Positions 12,501 to 23,925 of a DNA stretch of 64,000 nt are shown in pieces. A model generated the notes under the pieces. That model did not search any database. It was not told where the DNA came from and was given only the letters and a program-made list of their open reading frames with translations. Each line of letters starts with the position of its first letter. Position 1 is the first letter of the stretch. The DNA is from Diphasiastrum complanatum (lineage: Eukaryota; Streptophyta; Lycopodiopsida; Lycopodiales; Lycopodiaceae). The translations under genes and the position numbers were made by a program. The DNA lies in NCBI GenBank assembly GCA_029204225.1, contig CM055107.1, positions 42,528,007 through 42,592,006 on the forward strand, written 5' to 3'.

Positions 12501-15302
12501 GGATCTAATTACATCATCTAACTACTATCAAGCACTACAGATTCCTTTTGCAAATGCCAAAAATAGGCTTTCAAGAAGTTGAATAGAGTGCTTTTCGATC
12601 TTTTAAAATTTTTTAGCACTTACCTCTTTCACTAGAGGTTTACACTTTTTAGGTCCTGGCAGAATCTCTCTGCGTACATTTTTTCAAAGACATTTGACAT
12701 GTACACTGACACACATGCCCCCGGTCTATCATAACTCTATTTACAGCAATCCATTTTCCAAACCTTACTCAAAGTTTAAAGTTATTGCTGTGGAGCAATC
12801 CAGGTTCAGAACACTCGGTGCATGTTAAAGGTATATACAATAATCACTCGTGTTACTTCCTCGGAGCACATAGGCCTACAACATATGACTGGCTGATTAT
12901 CTCATCCACACTCGGATGATCTGCAAAAAAAATCCTTGTGGTAAGTTTGTCTACCGAAAATAGAGTGGCAATCTCTACAGATTAGGTTAATCATCTATCT
13001 CAAGAGATTAAACTCCATAAACCCTGTTTGGGATCTAACAGATATGGCCTTAGTGCACACAATTTTAGCCAATCGACTCACCTATTGGAGAAATCCACTC
13101 TCCACATATGACTTTGTTTGTGGATAATTATAACCCATAGCATCTTTGGGTCCCACTGACCAATTCACAGTCAACATCACAAAGTATATCGCACTATATA
13201 ATCTGAATGTCTTAATAAGTCAGTCCTTTACTGAAAGAGTTCACTCCTAATGCTCTTTTATAAATTTTGAACATAGCACAACTGATTGAAACTTATGACC
13301 ATGAATGGGCCATGGGTCAAATAAATGTACATAATGGAGTGCCACAGATCACATTGGATCTCATCTTATTCACTTAGCATCAATTCACTCTATAAGTGGA
13401 TCTTTTTCTGTAACAGATCTCAAAAACTCTTGCATGAGTTGAGATCATCTATCTTGTCGACCCTCCACGTCGTAAGTCTTACAGAAATTGACTATCTGCA
13501 ACAAAACAAATTTTGCATATGAAAAATTTCTATAAGCTTCATTCTTTCAAAACTCACAGATAGAACATCATGGAGCAAGATTACTCCCAACAAAGCAGAG
13601 ATAACGTCCAATATCAGTACTTTGAGACATCAGCTGAGTTTCTCTCATACACCAACCAGTTATGAACACAATATCATAGATATGGCATGACATCATAAAC
13701 AAAAGACATTAATGACAGCAAATGAGGCTCTCTACCAAGAACATAATCTGAATATCAAAAATATTTGAGGCTAAAGCTCTACCTAACAGCAATAGTAGGA
13801 GAGATCTCCAAAATAACAAGCTACCAGATGAGGAGCCTTAGTGCTATTTGTACGAATTTAAAAAGCTACCTCCCTTCAATTAACTCGAGGGAAATATGGA
13901 AATTCAATTATTTGGTCCTAGGCTTGTCAAATACAAATAAAAGTGCATGTCCATTAAAAACAATATAGAAAAACATGCTAATATGGACAAGAAAAGGACA
14001 ACTCAACAACCATAGCACCAACTTAGGAACGTCAACAGAGGCCAAGTGATGGCCAGTCTCATCTCCAACAGGTATCCATTCTTATGCTAAGCTTAGTCGT
14101 CTTACTTGTAATCTGCATAAATGGCTGAAGAAAGCTTGAAGGTTTGATAGCTTCGTTGGCCAATATGATTTTGATGCTTTACAAGCTTTAAGGACATTAA
14201 CTGTGGCTTGAGCTCTGGTATCCTGGAAAACTCTTTGGAACTAAGACCTGCTTTTGAAAAAAAATGTGACTCTTAGAAGAATAATACTCAGAATTATTTA
14301 CCACATATCACTCCCAAAGATAAATGGTATTTAGAAAATGCACATTTTCCCATACAGCAACATAAGAAAAATATACTTGTTAGGACATACAAACAGGCAC
14401 ACATCTTTAGTTACGCTTAAAGCAGCAAATCAACATCTTACAGAAAGGATCCACAATGCTAACACTATATTCCATATAATTAATTGATACAAAATCTTAT
14501 TTTCAAAACAATTGCAGACTCTAATAACTATTGATAGTTTCTCTCTTAACATGGTAAAAATAAAAATGGTTAAGTTTTCATATACTTATAAAAGACATAG
14601 CAAAGTCATTCATAGTTCCGGTATTGATAACGGGCATTTTCCAATATTTCTTAGGTTTGTGTTCCATTAGTGTTGTGATACATTCTAAATCAGCAGTCAA
14701 ATGGTGAAAGATTTTTTTACAATGGTTATACGTGTTGAAAAGTACTGCAACCTCATCACAATCCACTCGAGAAAAACGAGCCATCAGTACCTCACCAGAA
14801 AATAGTCAATTCGAATTGAAACTAGAGTTGCAAAGAAACTTAATAATTGCGTTGGTGACTTCTAGTTACTTCACTACTGTTAAACAGCAAACTTCTCTTA
14901 CATAGATCCCTTGAGTTAAAATATGAGCCTCAAATATGTTCCTCAAGTCTTTAGTTTAGCAGGCTACTAGGGCTTCTTGTGAAAGAATATGCAAATGCAA
15001 CTTCAAGTCTAGGCCTCATTCTTTATTGGAATATCACTCTAAGGCCAAAAGCCACCTCTCCATTTATCACACATGAGATGCCACGTGCCGCATTGAAGAG
15101 ATCCTAGACCCTTGTAGAGTTGTACTGGCTCGAGGTAGACCTAACTCTATCTATTGTCCATAAAAAAGAGGTAACTTGAGGTTCATAGTATGCAAGTGAG
15201 AAAGAATGAAAAGTACCGAGGAAGATCAAGCTTGTATGATATATCCAATGCACTGAATCGTATTCTACGGTTGCAATCGATGTTTGGTAGATTGATTGAT
15301 CT
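9549..15302 (-). CDS. Small plastid inner-envelope-type membrane protein (exons 2-5)
   Basis: Four minus-strand exons join in frame with GT-AG introns: 15217-15302 (28 codons plus 2 nt), 10593-10683 (1 nt plus 30 codons), 9895-9984 (30 codons) and 9549-9683 (44 codons plus TAA). The product carries a basic transit-like segment (CNRRIRFSALDISYKLDLPR). It is followed by GRRGGS and a glycine-rich membrane segment (GDFIAGFILGGAVFGALGYL) ending in APQ. The C-terminal half is hydrophilic and probably coiled-coil (EGLEKTRKNLNEKIAQLNAA, then IDNVSAQLRAEEA). From memory this layout resembles the small conserved plant chloroplast inner-envelope protein of unknown function (Arabidopsis AT1G42960-like). 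That identity was not checked and no biochemical role is claimed. The start codon lies upstream, see 26493-26547. Intron 2 is about 4.5 kb, and the intron before exon 2 contains a hAT element. Confidence 0.75.
10384..10410. repeat. Short poly-C/poly-A tract in an intron
   Basis: A run of C (about 14) followed by A-rich sequence lies in the intron between exons 3 and 4 of the plastid-protein gene. It is low complexity only. Confidence 0.6.
10684..15216 (-). other. 4.5-kb intron of the plastid-protein gene
   Basis: Donor and acceptor are defined by the flanking exons: CCTCG|GTACTT at 15217 and GATTCAG|T at 10684. The interior includes a slightly GC-richer patch at 12040-12300 and retroelement-like non-coding sequence at about 12850-13550. 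I found no domain, LTR pair or additional exon. Confidence 0.6.
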
Positions 15303-15325
15303 CTGTGTGCATATACTTTATACGT

Positions 15326-16120
15326 CTAAGGAAGCGGACCCGCGTCCGCGTCCGTGATGTTCAATTTCTTTTTTTCAAAAAAAAAAAAAAACATACAGGC
15401 ACTAGCCCACGCTGTCCCACATCCCCAAAACGAAATAAAAGCAATTTATGGCCCCTCCCCCCCCTCCCCCCCCCCGAATTAATTATCTGGCACCCACCTG
15501 CCCTCTCCTGTTAAAAAATAGGAAAACGGTACCCAAAAAAATTTGCAACAAACCTAACCAATGCCCATGCCTCCCATAACTGAGATATTACTAAACAACG
15601 ATGACTAATGAGCAGTTCATAAATTATTACGAACCTTCATTGGGAACTAAGCTCCAAAAAAGAAAGATCTCAGAGTGGTTTGGAGTGAAGATGATGGTTT
15701 GTATGGCAAACATATTACTGATTTAGGGTTTATCAGTGACTGTCTCAAAGAAGTGAATGCTCACCAGAGGATTTGGGAGAGGTGAACGCTCACCAGAAGA
15801 GTGACAGGCTCTCAGGACCAGAAGTCTCTGGGGGAAATCAATGCTTACCAGAAGAGTGACAAGCTCTCAAGACAGGAAACCACAAGACCGACACACTACT
15901 ATGTCTTATATGATGAGATCGGTTTCCCCCCGGATGAACTTCAACAGCTTACTAATTACTTATGCAAAACTGTGTCATTCACTACAGAAAACCACAAGAC
16001 CTACACACTACTGTGTCTCGGTTGATGAGATCGGTTTCTTCCCGGATGAACTTCAACAGCTTACTAATTACTTATGGCACTACTTCAACACGCTACAATA
16101 CGCTGTCGAAATTTTGCGTA
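15326..16120. repeat. Left terminal inverted repeat of the hAT element
   Basis: The segment is inverted-complementary to about 23190-23925. Shared blocks include the GCGTCCG-rich tip, CACCCACCTGCCC, CTCCTGTTAAAAAATAGGAA and GGAACTAAGCTCCAAAAAAG. It contains AAGAGTGACA(A/G)GCTCTCA, which occurs twice in each arm, and near its inner end two 112-bp units (phase positions 15917 and 16029). Confidence 0.75.
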
Positions 16121-16379
16121 CCAACACGAGGGCTCCGAAACATCTCCCAGTTTTCAATTCCCCCGATCGGACAAAGTGTTTAACGTCGAACTTCGGACGA
16201 ACGTTGCGGGCCGACCGTCGGGCGTTTCCTCGTCCTGTTTGTTCCCACAGATTCATATCGAGGTTTTCCACTGGCCGAAACAGACGGCACCTGAAACGGA
16301 TCCCATTTGGAGAAACGGGGCCGTCGGACGGAGAGTTGCAAAACTAGTCTATTTCGCTTGACCTAATTGCGTTTCTCTC

Positions 16380-16500
16380 CAGTCGAAGGGCCATTTTGAC
16401 CGAACGATACCCGAATCGAGCCAGGCTCGATCCCTTGGGTTCGTATCGGGATCACGAACTTGTGGACTGTGTTCCCGGACCATTGATGCATTCTACACAG
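16380..16500. repeat. Partial copy of the ~360-bp internal repeat
   Basis: This stretch carries the repeat core GGGCCATTTTGACCGAACGA and CGAGCCAGGCTCG, also found at about 18.91, 19.67 and 20.03 kb. The preceding bases (16150-16380) also match the family (CGAAACGGACGGCACCTGAA class). Confidence 0.65.
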
Positions 16501-16519
16501 TACCATGGCCTATGTGATG

Positions 16520-16536
16520 AGATAGATTTAGGGTTT
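16520..16536 (+). repeat. Telomere-like TTTAGGG pair
   Basis: The sequence reads TTTAGGGTTTAGGG, the plant telomere unit, inside the hAT element. A further near-match lies at about 17027. Similar tracts occur at 20331-20348 and, inverted, near 22930-23005. The placement is interstitial. Confidence 0.7.
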
Positions 16537-16799
16537 AGGGTGGTACAACGTCACATGGGCAACTAATCAGAGCAGGTCCTGGTAGATGTCCGCCGACACA
16601 ACGAACGGAAGCAAGAAGCAGAATTTCACGAGAGCCAGCGAGAGATAATGGCGCGACTACCGGAGCTGCAGCCACGTGGCCTCACGGTCCTCGGACCCGC
16701 CCCCCCCTACCCCAGCTGGCGAGGGCGAGGAAACGCAGCGGATTGGAATTAACTTCACCGCAGAACAGCTGGCCATGGTCCGGGAAAGGGTCCCTCATC

Positions 16800-17535
16800 G
16801 TCGGGCCAGCCAGTAGGTCTTCTGGTTCCCCGTAGTGAATGGCACAGTTATGATGACCATTCACTCTTCTGGTGACCATGCACTCCCTGTAGTGAATGGC
16901 ACGGTTCAAACGACCATTCACCACTGTTAGCAGCAGTTTTGTTGCAATTGTTTACGGAATCAAGGATGCACACCACACAAACACCTCAAAACGAGCTAAA
17001 ATGTTGGCCTTTTGTTTGGTTTGGGATTTAGGGTTTGGGGAACAAACAACCAGAAGGAGGATACCAAAGATACTGTTGAGCATGCTTCTGATGATGATGA
17101 GGAGTACAAGCCTTCAGTGCGCCAGACAGAAAGTTCCAGCTCTTCCATAAGTTTGAAGTGTGACAGAAGTATTGAAGTTGCTTGGTATATGATAGGGACG
17201 GTGTGAGTGAAAGTCAGTTAAATGTTTTGCAATAAGAACATAGTTTGAAAGGAAGTTTTATGGGCTTCGATACCCATTTCCTGAACTCAGACACCCAAGG
17301 AAGCAGCATAGCTCAGGCAATGATCAATACCCTTTCATCTGGATGTTTGGCCAAGAAGCTTTGCAAAAAAGCAATGGTCATGTCTTTCCAGTGCATGGAG
17401 ATGGTAGAAGTGGTTCTCACGCCAGTACGTGTTCCCGGATTCTACCACATCATCAATTGCTCCTTCTTGGACTCCACGTCAAACTTTTTTGGTGAGCCTC
17501 CAGAGACAGCACCCACTGGTTTCTGATCCACTGAT
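16800..17535. repeat. Left arm of an inner ~1.4-kb fold-back
   Basis: The arm pairs with 17545-18262. Matched blocks include CCTGTAGTGAATGGCA, GAGTACAAGCCTTCAGT, CCCATTTCCTGAACTCAG and TTTTTGGTGAGCCT. The loop centre is GATCCACTGATC near 17530. A frame in the right arm (minus, 17566-17940) encodes no family I recognise. The left arm shows homologous but broken sequence. Confidence 0.75.
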
Positions 17536-17544
17536 CAAAAACCA

Positions 17545-18262
17545 GCTAGTGTTTTCTCTGAAGGCTCACCAAAAACGTTTGGTTGGAGTCAAAAACGGAG
17601 CAATTAATGGCGTGGTAAAATCAAGGAGTATGTGGAGGCGACACAACCACTCCTTTCGTTTGCATGCCCTGGACGGACCTTTTTGGCCATTGCTTTCTTG
17701 CAAGGCTTCCTGGCAAAATATCAACCCAGAAAGGGCACTGAACATTGCCTGATATATACTCCTTCGTTGGGTGGCTGAGTTCAGGAAATGGGCAGTGAAG
17801 CCAAAACCTAAATCATAAAACAGTATAAAGCCAACATAACTGCCTTTCAAACTCTGTACAGATTGAAAAACCCGCTCTAACTGGCTTTCATTTACACCAT
17901 CCCCGTCGGTAACCAAACAACTTGAGTACGTCTGTCCCACTCGCCAGTTATGGAAGAGATCGAACTTTCTTCCTGGCTAACTGAAGGCTTGTACTCTTCA
18001 TCATCAGAAGAATCTTGCTCAACAGTGTATTTGATGTCTTTCTTTTCGCCGTTTGTTTGCTAGTCATTGGCCCTAAAGCATACGATAGGTCCACACTTTT
18101 GTGCGTTTTGATGGGCTTGTGTGGTGTGCGTCCTCAATTCCATAACTTGATGAAAACAACTGTAAAAAAACTGTTGTTCACAATTTTGAACTCCAAAAGT
18201 TAATGGACAGAGTGAATGGTCAGCAAAACTATGCCATTCACTACAGGGGACCACATGACCGA
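17545..18262. repeat. Right arm of the inner fold-back
   Basis: This arm is the inverted-complementary partner of 16800-17535. The minus strand holds a 124-codon open frame (17940-17566) with an acidic upstream stretch (DSSDDEEYKPSV read from the complement near 18000). That frame could be a captured gene fragment, but its identity is unknown. Confidence 0.75.
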
Positions 18263-18299
18263 CCATCCTGCAAGAGGTATAGCTACCTCTGTCAGCACA

Positions 18300-18738
18300 G
18301 GCCTACACAGTACTCTGTCTTATCTGATGTGATCGGTTTCCCCCCGGATGAACTTCAACAACTTACTAATTACTTATGCAAAATTGTTTCATTCACTACA
18401 GGGAACCACGAGACCTACACAGTACTCTATCTTATATGATGTGATCGGTTTCCCCCCGGATGAACTTCAACAGCTTACTAATTACTTATGCAAAACTGTT
18501 TCATTCACTACAGAGAACCACGAGACCTACACAATATTGTGTCTTATATGATGTGATCGGTTCCCCCCCGGATGAACTTCAACAGCTTACTGATTACTTA
18601 TGCAAAATTGTTTCATTCACTACAGGAAACCACGAGACCTACACAGTACTGTGTCTTATATGATGTGATCGGTTTCCCCCCGAATGAACTTCAACAGCTT
18701 ACTAATTACTCATGCAAAACTGTTTCATTCACTACAGG
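18300..18738 (+). repeat. 112-bp tandem repeat, about four units
   Basis: The block GATGAACTTCAACAGCTTAC recurs with an exact 112-bp period at phase positions 18348, 18460, 18572 and 18684. The same unit with the same 112-bp spacing occurs at 15917/16029 in the left inverted repeat, and singly in the right one near 23290. The open frames in it are periodic artefacts. Confidence 0.9.
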
Positions 18739-18739
18739 T

Positions 18740-20130
18740 CGTCCGTCCATTCCTCGTGTTGTCTGCTCCCACAGGTTCCTGGCGAGGTTGTCGGTTGGCC
18801 GAAACGGACGGCACCCGAAACGGATCATGTTTGCAAAAGCTGGGCCGTCGGACGGAGAGCTGCAAAACTAGTCCATTTCAAGTGACCTGATTGCGTTTCT
18901 GTCCCGTCGAACGGCCATTTTGACCGAACGACACCCGAATCGAGCCAGGCTCGGTCCCTTGAGATCGTATCGGGATCACAAATCGTTGGACTGTATTCCC
19001 AGACCATTTTGTCGATTCCGAATGTTTTCAGGTTCCATCCCGGCAAAGTGTCCCTGAAGCCCTGTTTGACGTCGAACTTCGGAAGGACGTACTGGGCCTG
19101 CCCTTCGTCCGGCTTTGTCTCGTCTGCTCCCACAGGTTCCTATCGAGGTTGTCCGCTGGCCGAAACAAATGACACCTGAAACGGATCCCGTTTGGAGAAA
19201 CTATTGAAATAAATGCCTATTTTGCCCCTTAAGGCTTGTATACTTGTAACTTGTAAGTTGTGCATAAGACATGGGGGTAAAACATTTATGTACATAGTAC
19301 ACCCCACTTGTGCTAATTAGGCAAGTAAATCAAGTAGGTTAAGGACCCATGTGGGTTCTAGAGCTAGAATTAGCAAGACACCACCTCTATACATAACATG
19401 CTATATGTAGCCCAAACTTTGGAGGGGTTTCCACGCCCTACTACACTTTGAATATTCATTCATGTTGGGTGAGCTTTGAAGTCCTCTCTCTCTTGCTTTT
19501 GTGTTCTACTCCATAGCTGGTTTTCTGAAGCTTTCATAGTGTGCTTACTATGCTGTTATGATACTCCATAGCTAGGCCTTGGAATTTGACAGAAACGGGA
19601 CCGTCGGACGGAAGCTGCAAAACTAGTCCATTTCGCTTGACCTAATTGCGTTTTTGTCCTGTCGAAGGGCCATTTTGACCAAACGACACCTGAATCGGGC
19701 CAGGCTCGGTCGTTTGAGTTCGTATCGGGATCACGAATCCGTGGACTGTATTCCTGGGCCATTTTGTCGATTCCAAATGTTTTCAGGTCCCGTCCCTCGC
19801 GAAGTGTCCTTGAAGCCCTGTTCAACGTCGAACTTCAAACGGACATTCTGGGTTCTTCGTTGGTCCTTTCCTTGTCTTGTCTGTTCCGACATGTTCCTAT
19901 CGAGGTTGTCCGCTGGCCAAAACGGACGACACCTGAAACGGATCCCGTTTGGAGAAACGGGACCGTCGGACTGAGAGCTGCAAAACTAGTCCATTTCGAC
20001 TGACCTAATTGCGTTTTTGTCCCGTTGAACGGCCATTTTGACCGGACGATACCCGAATCGAGCCAGGCTCGGTCCCTTGACTTCATACCCGCTTCACGAA
20101 CCACTGGACTGTATTCCTGGACCATTAATA
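18740..20130 (+). repeat. Copies of a ~360-bp repeat, one split by a solo LTR
   Basis: The order of blocks is CCGAAACGGACGGCACC, AAACGGATC, GGAGAAACGGGACCGTCGG, GGGCCATTTTGACC and GTATCGGGATCACGAA, and it repeats. The core lies at about 18912, 19670 and 20031, giving a period near 361 bp for the last two. The copy at 19.2 kb is interrupted precisely by the solo LTR at 19202-19591. Confidence 0.8.
19202..19591 (+). mobile_element. Solo LTR (390 bp) with GAAAC target duplication
   Basis: The host repeat reads GGAGAAACGGGACCG. Here it is interrupted so that GAAAC occurs on both sides (19197-19201 and 19592-19596). The insert begins TATTGAAATAAATGCC (TG expected, so one transition) and ends TTTGACA. 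The 5-bp duplication and length fit an LTR retrotransposon reduced to a solo LTR by recombination. Confidence 0.85.
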
Positions 20131-20330
20131 CATTCTACGCAAGATTTAAGTGTATGCTACACAAGTGCAGCTTTGATGTTGAATCTGCACATACCTGTGG
20201 TGCAATGCCTACGACACAATGAGGACGTGGGGTGGGGTTGATGATCTTTATGGATGTGGTTATGATGATTATGGTTGTGGCTTGTTTTGATGGTTATGGC
20301 TCTGGGGTTGTGGGTTTAGGATCATTTGTT

Positions 20331-20348
20331 AGGGTTTAGGGTTTAGGG
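20331..20348 (+). repeat. Telomere-like TTAGGGTTTAGGG tract
   Basis: Two plant-type telomere units occur in arm 1 of the inner inverted duplication. The mirror-image arm carries CCCTAAAC and CCAAACCCTAAC near 22930-23005. Confidence 0.65.
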
Positions 20349-20401
20349 TGTTATGTTAAATGGTTGAACATGATGCTATGACGGAGATGCAGATGTGTTG
20401 G

Positions 20402-20515
<114 letters not shown>

Positions 20516-20967
20516 GCACGGAGCAAACCATTTTTGACTAACCATTCAAACTTCACAGAGCTAACCATTTGTAAGCAACCACGATAAATTAGCCATGACA
20601 CAAATAGACTGTAAAAAAAATATATACATCTCATCTGATGCCACTGTACATGATGCTAAAATGTGGATCAATATCTACAAGTCTGTGCTAAAAAAATCAT
20701 CCCTCTGCATGCCAAATGCATCTGCAAGGGTGTCAAATACAAAGTCTGGCTGGGAGTCTGGAGGCATCTGGGACTCCTCTAAGTCTGGGCCAACGCCTGC
20801 CAAGAGACGACTAGAAAAATCATCAGTGCGTCCCCTGTTGGTTGGCCTGCCTCTGGGTCTGCCGGAAGGAACCCTCTGTGGTACACTCCTGCCTGGGGGT
20901 CTCCCTCTACCACGGAGGGGTCTCTGGGAAGACCTGCCTGTGATGCTCTGAGTCGTCTCTGCGCTAT

Positions 20968-22016
20968 CTATCTCTGGGCAGCAGCCTCTGTCTCCCTCGC
21001 AAACTCTGACCAGCCATCATCTGAAAGGGGGCGTGATGCGGGAGTACTGGGTGGGGCACGTGGACCATCCCCTACAAGGTCGACCGTCTCAACCGAATCA
21101 TATGTGGGCTCATCATCAGAGGAGGGCAATGGAACGTCAGCAGGTAGGGGGGTGGTCTCATCGGCATCGACATCATCCTCGGGATCACCCCGCAGAACAC
21201 GCCGAGCGGCATCGTCTGGATCAACCTCTTGCTCTGCCTCATGATCGGCCGCTGCAACCAGGCACTCATCGGGATTGACCTGCACAAGCCAATCATTCGT
21301 GAGAATAGCCAAAGCAACCGTGAGGGCATTAAACTGAATGTATTAAACTAATATGAAAGCAAAAGATAGAGCATAGACATATACCTGCAAGAGTAGGGCG
21401 CGTGCACCTCCTGCCCTCATGCTCTCCGTGATGCGTCGAACCACCCTGGTGTTGGTGTTGCAGTACACCAAGTCATTGCATCGCTCCGTCGTCAGACGGT
21501 TCCGCTTGTTCGTGTGAACAAGGCTGAATGTTGACCAGTTCCGCTCGCACACGCAAGTAGAACAGTCCTGCAATAATTGGCAACCACTCGAGTGAGTACC
21601 GACCTTGTAGAGAAAATGCGAAAACTAGTTGGATGAATGAGATTAGACAACATACCTGTGAAAGGACTCGGAGCGCGAGCGTTTTCAGGCCTGGTTGTCC
21701 AGCACCGTAGCTCTCCCACCATGATACAGGCAAGAGCTTGTTCTCTCGGACACGTGCAAGGTCCTCGCCGAACAGCCCCAGAGAGTGCCTGCAGTTGATC
21801 AGCGATGTGCGTGAGTACATCTTGAGCCCCCGCAAGGAAATTGAACGAACGACAGCGTACGATAGAGCAAGAGTTTACCTGTAACTGAGCCTCTGCACCT
21901 CAAGCCTGCTACGGATACCAGTGTCGCTGCTGAGGAGGCGGATGTATGCGAACCAGTCCGCACGCAGCTCTGCATCGTCGTACTGCCTCTCGCTCTGAAA
22001 CCTGTGGACCAAACCA
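20968..22016 (-). pseudogene. hAT transposase 3' exons with dimerisation domain
   Basis: Minus-strand exons are about 21878-22016, 21656-21820 (55 codons), 21385-21567 (61 codons) and 20968-21279, with clear GT-AG introns. Joined, the second and third read KLLPVSWWESYG, then TLALRVLSQ|DCSTCVCERN and WSTFSLVHTNKRNRLT. This is the hallmark order of the hAT C-terminal dimerisation domain. The last exon gives an acidic tail with ADHEAEQEVDPDDAARRV and DDGWSEFARE. The junction between the first two listed exons is out of phase by one base, and a stop truncates the arginine-rich end (GRPPGRSVPQRVPSGRPRGR in another frame). The N-terminal BED finger and the catalytic core are missing, because arm 2 replaces the upstream part. 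The copy cannot make an active enzyme. Confidence 0.8.
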
Positions 22017-22079
22017 CGTGGAGGCAACAGTTACATACCATCGTGCTGCGGCAGCAAGCCGAATGATTGACTTGTGCAG

Positions 22080-22394
22080 GCCAATCCCGACGAGTGCCTG
22101 GTTGCAACGGCAGATCACGAGCCAGAGGTTGATCTGGACGATGTTGTTCGGCGTGCTCTGCGGGATGATCCCGAGGATGATGTCGATGCCGATGAGACCA
22201 CCACCCTCCCTGTTGACGTTCCATTGCCCTCCTCTGATGATTAGCCCACATATGATTCAGACGAGACGGTCGACCTAGCAGGGGATGGTCCACGTGCCCC
22301 ACCCAGTACCCCCTCATCACCCCCCCTTTCAGATGATGGCTGGTCAGAGTTTGTGAGGGAGACAGAGGCTACTGCCCAGAGACATATAGCGTAG
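22080..22394 (+). pseudogene. Inverted second copy of the last hAT exon
   Basis: After an acceptor GTGCAG the frame reads ANPDECLVATADHEPE and DPEDDVDADETT, then a TAG at 22242 where the other copy has GAG (Glu). It resumes with DGPRAPPSTP and DDGWSEFVRETEATAQR before a final stop. It is the same exon as 20968-21279 but on the opposite strand, cut off from any upstream exon. Confidence 0.75.
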
Positions 22395-22841
22395 AGACGA
22401 CTCAGAGCATCACAAGCAGGCAGTTCCTCCCAGAGGCCCCCCGTGGCAGAGGGAGACCCCCAGGCAGGAGTGTACCACAGAGGGTTCCTTCCGGCAGACC
22501 CAGAGGCAGGCCAGCCAAGAGGGGACGCACTGATGATTCTTCTAGTCGTCTCTTGGCAGGCGTTGGCCCAGACTTAGAGGAGTCCCAGATGCCTCCAGAC
22601 TCCCAACCAGACTTTGTATTTGACACCCCTACAGATGCATCTGGCACGCAGAGGGATGATTTGTTTAGCGCAGACTTGTAGATACTGATACACATTTTAG
22701 CATCATGTACAGTGGCATCAGATGAGATGTATATATTTTTTTACAGTCTATTTGTGTCATGGCTAATTTATCGTGGTTGCTTACAAATGCTTAGCTCTGT
22801 GAAGTTTGAATGGTTAGTCAAAAATGGTTTGCTCCGTGCAA

Positions 22842-22845
<4 letters not shown>

Positions 22846-22875
<30 letters not shown>
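22846..22875 (+). repeat. (GA)n microsatellite, ~30 bp
   Basis: Short GA run at the mirror position of the CT tract at 20405-20511. Confidence 0.9.
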
Positions 22876-23189
22876 GAGCACATTTGCATCTCATTCAAAA
22901 CATATGCATCATGTTCAACCATTTAACATAAGACCCTAAACCCGACACCCCAACAAATGGCACAGTTAACACAACACCCCAAACCCTAACAAATCACCCT
23001 AAACCCACAACCCCACAGCCATAACCATCAAAACAAGCCACAAGCATAATCATCATCCATAAACATCTTCAACCCCACCCACGTCTTCATTGTGTCGTAG
23101 GCATTGCACCACAGGTATGTGCAGATTCAACATCACAACTGCACTTGTGCAGCATACACTTAAACCTGCGTAGAATGTATTAATGGTCC

Positions 23190-23925
23190 AGAAATACAGG
23201 CGCGGGGGTTCGTGGAGCAGGTACTGTAAATTTCGACATCGTATTGTAGCGAGTTGGAGTAGTGCCATAACTAATTAGTAAGCTGTTGAAGTTCATCCGG
23301 AAAGAAACCGATCCCCTAAACCGAGTCACAGTAGTGTATAGCTTGTCACTCTTTTGGTGAGCCCTAATTTCCCCCAGAGACTTTTGCTCCTGAGAGCTTG
23401 TCACTCTTTTGGTGAGCGTTCACCTCTCTCCAATCCTCTGGCGAGCATTCACTTCTAAACCCCAAACCAGTAATATGTTTGCCATACAAACATTCACTCG
23501 AAACCACTCTCAGATCTTTCTTTGCCGCTTTTTTGGAGCTTAGTTCCCAATGAAGGTTCGTAATAATTTATGAACTGCTCACTGGCCATGGTTGTTTAGT
23601 AATACTGAGGTTATGAGAGGCATGGCCCAGTGGTTAGGTCTGTTGCAAATATTTTCGCAAATTTTTTTGGTATTGTTTTCCTATTTTTTAACAGGAGGGG
23701 GCAGGTGGGTGCCAGACACCCTCTGATAATTAATTCTGGGGGAAAAACAAGGGCCATAAATTGTTTTTAGTTTGCTTTTGGGATGGGGGGCAGTGTAAGC
23801 AAGTGCCTGTATTTTTTCTTTTTTTTTTTGAAAAAAAAAATTGAAAAAAATTGGACACGTCCCGACACGGACGCGCCAGGGACGCGCGTCTGCGTCCGCC
23901 ATCCGCTGCCTTAGACCATCTACTG
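23190..23925. repeat. Right terminal inverted repeat of the hAT element
   Basis: The segment is inverted-complementary to 15326-16120 and ends CCGCTGCCTTAGACC. The first ~60 bp inside the tip is rich in GGACGCG words, which may be transposase-binding subterminal motifs, as is common for hAT elements. Confidence 0.75.

Larger units (their letters stand above)
22030..23225. repeat. Arm 2 of the inverted duplication
   Basis: This is the inverted-complementary partner of 20080-21330. It starts abruptly at the intron just before the last transposase exon and runs on into the right terminal inverted repeat. Confidence 0.85.

Noticed and set aside
15841-16347. Plus-strand frame of 168 codons
   Set aside because: It runs through 112-bp repeat units and the ~360-bp repeat inside the hAT inverted repeat; there is no domain and the same frame recurs with the repeat period.
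20595-20951. Plus-strand frame of 118 codons and its mirror at 22402-22695 (minus)
   Set aside because: It is antisense to the arginine/proline-rich tail of the hAT transposase; the sense strand explains the conservation between arms.
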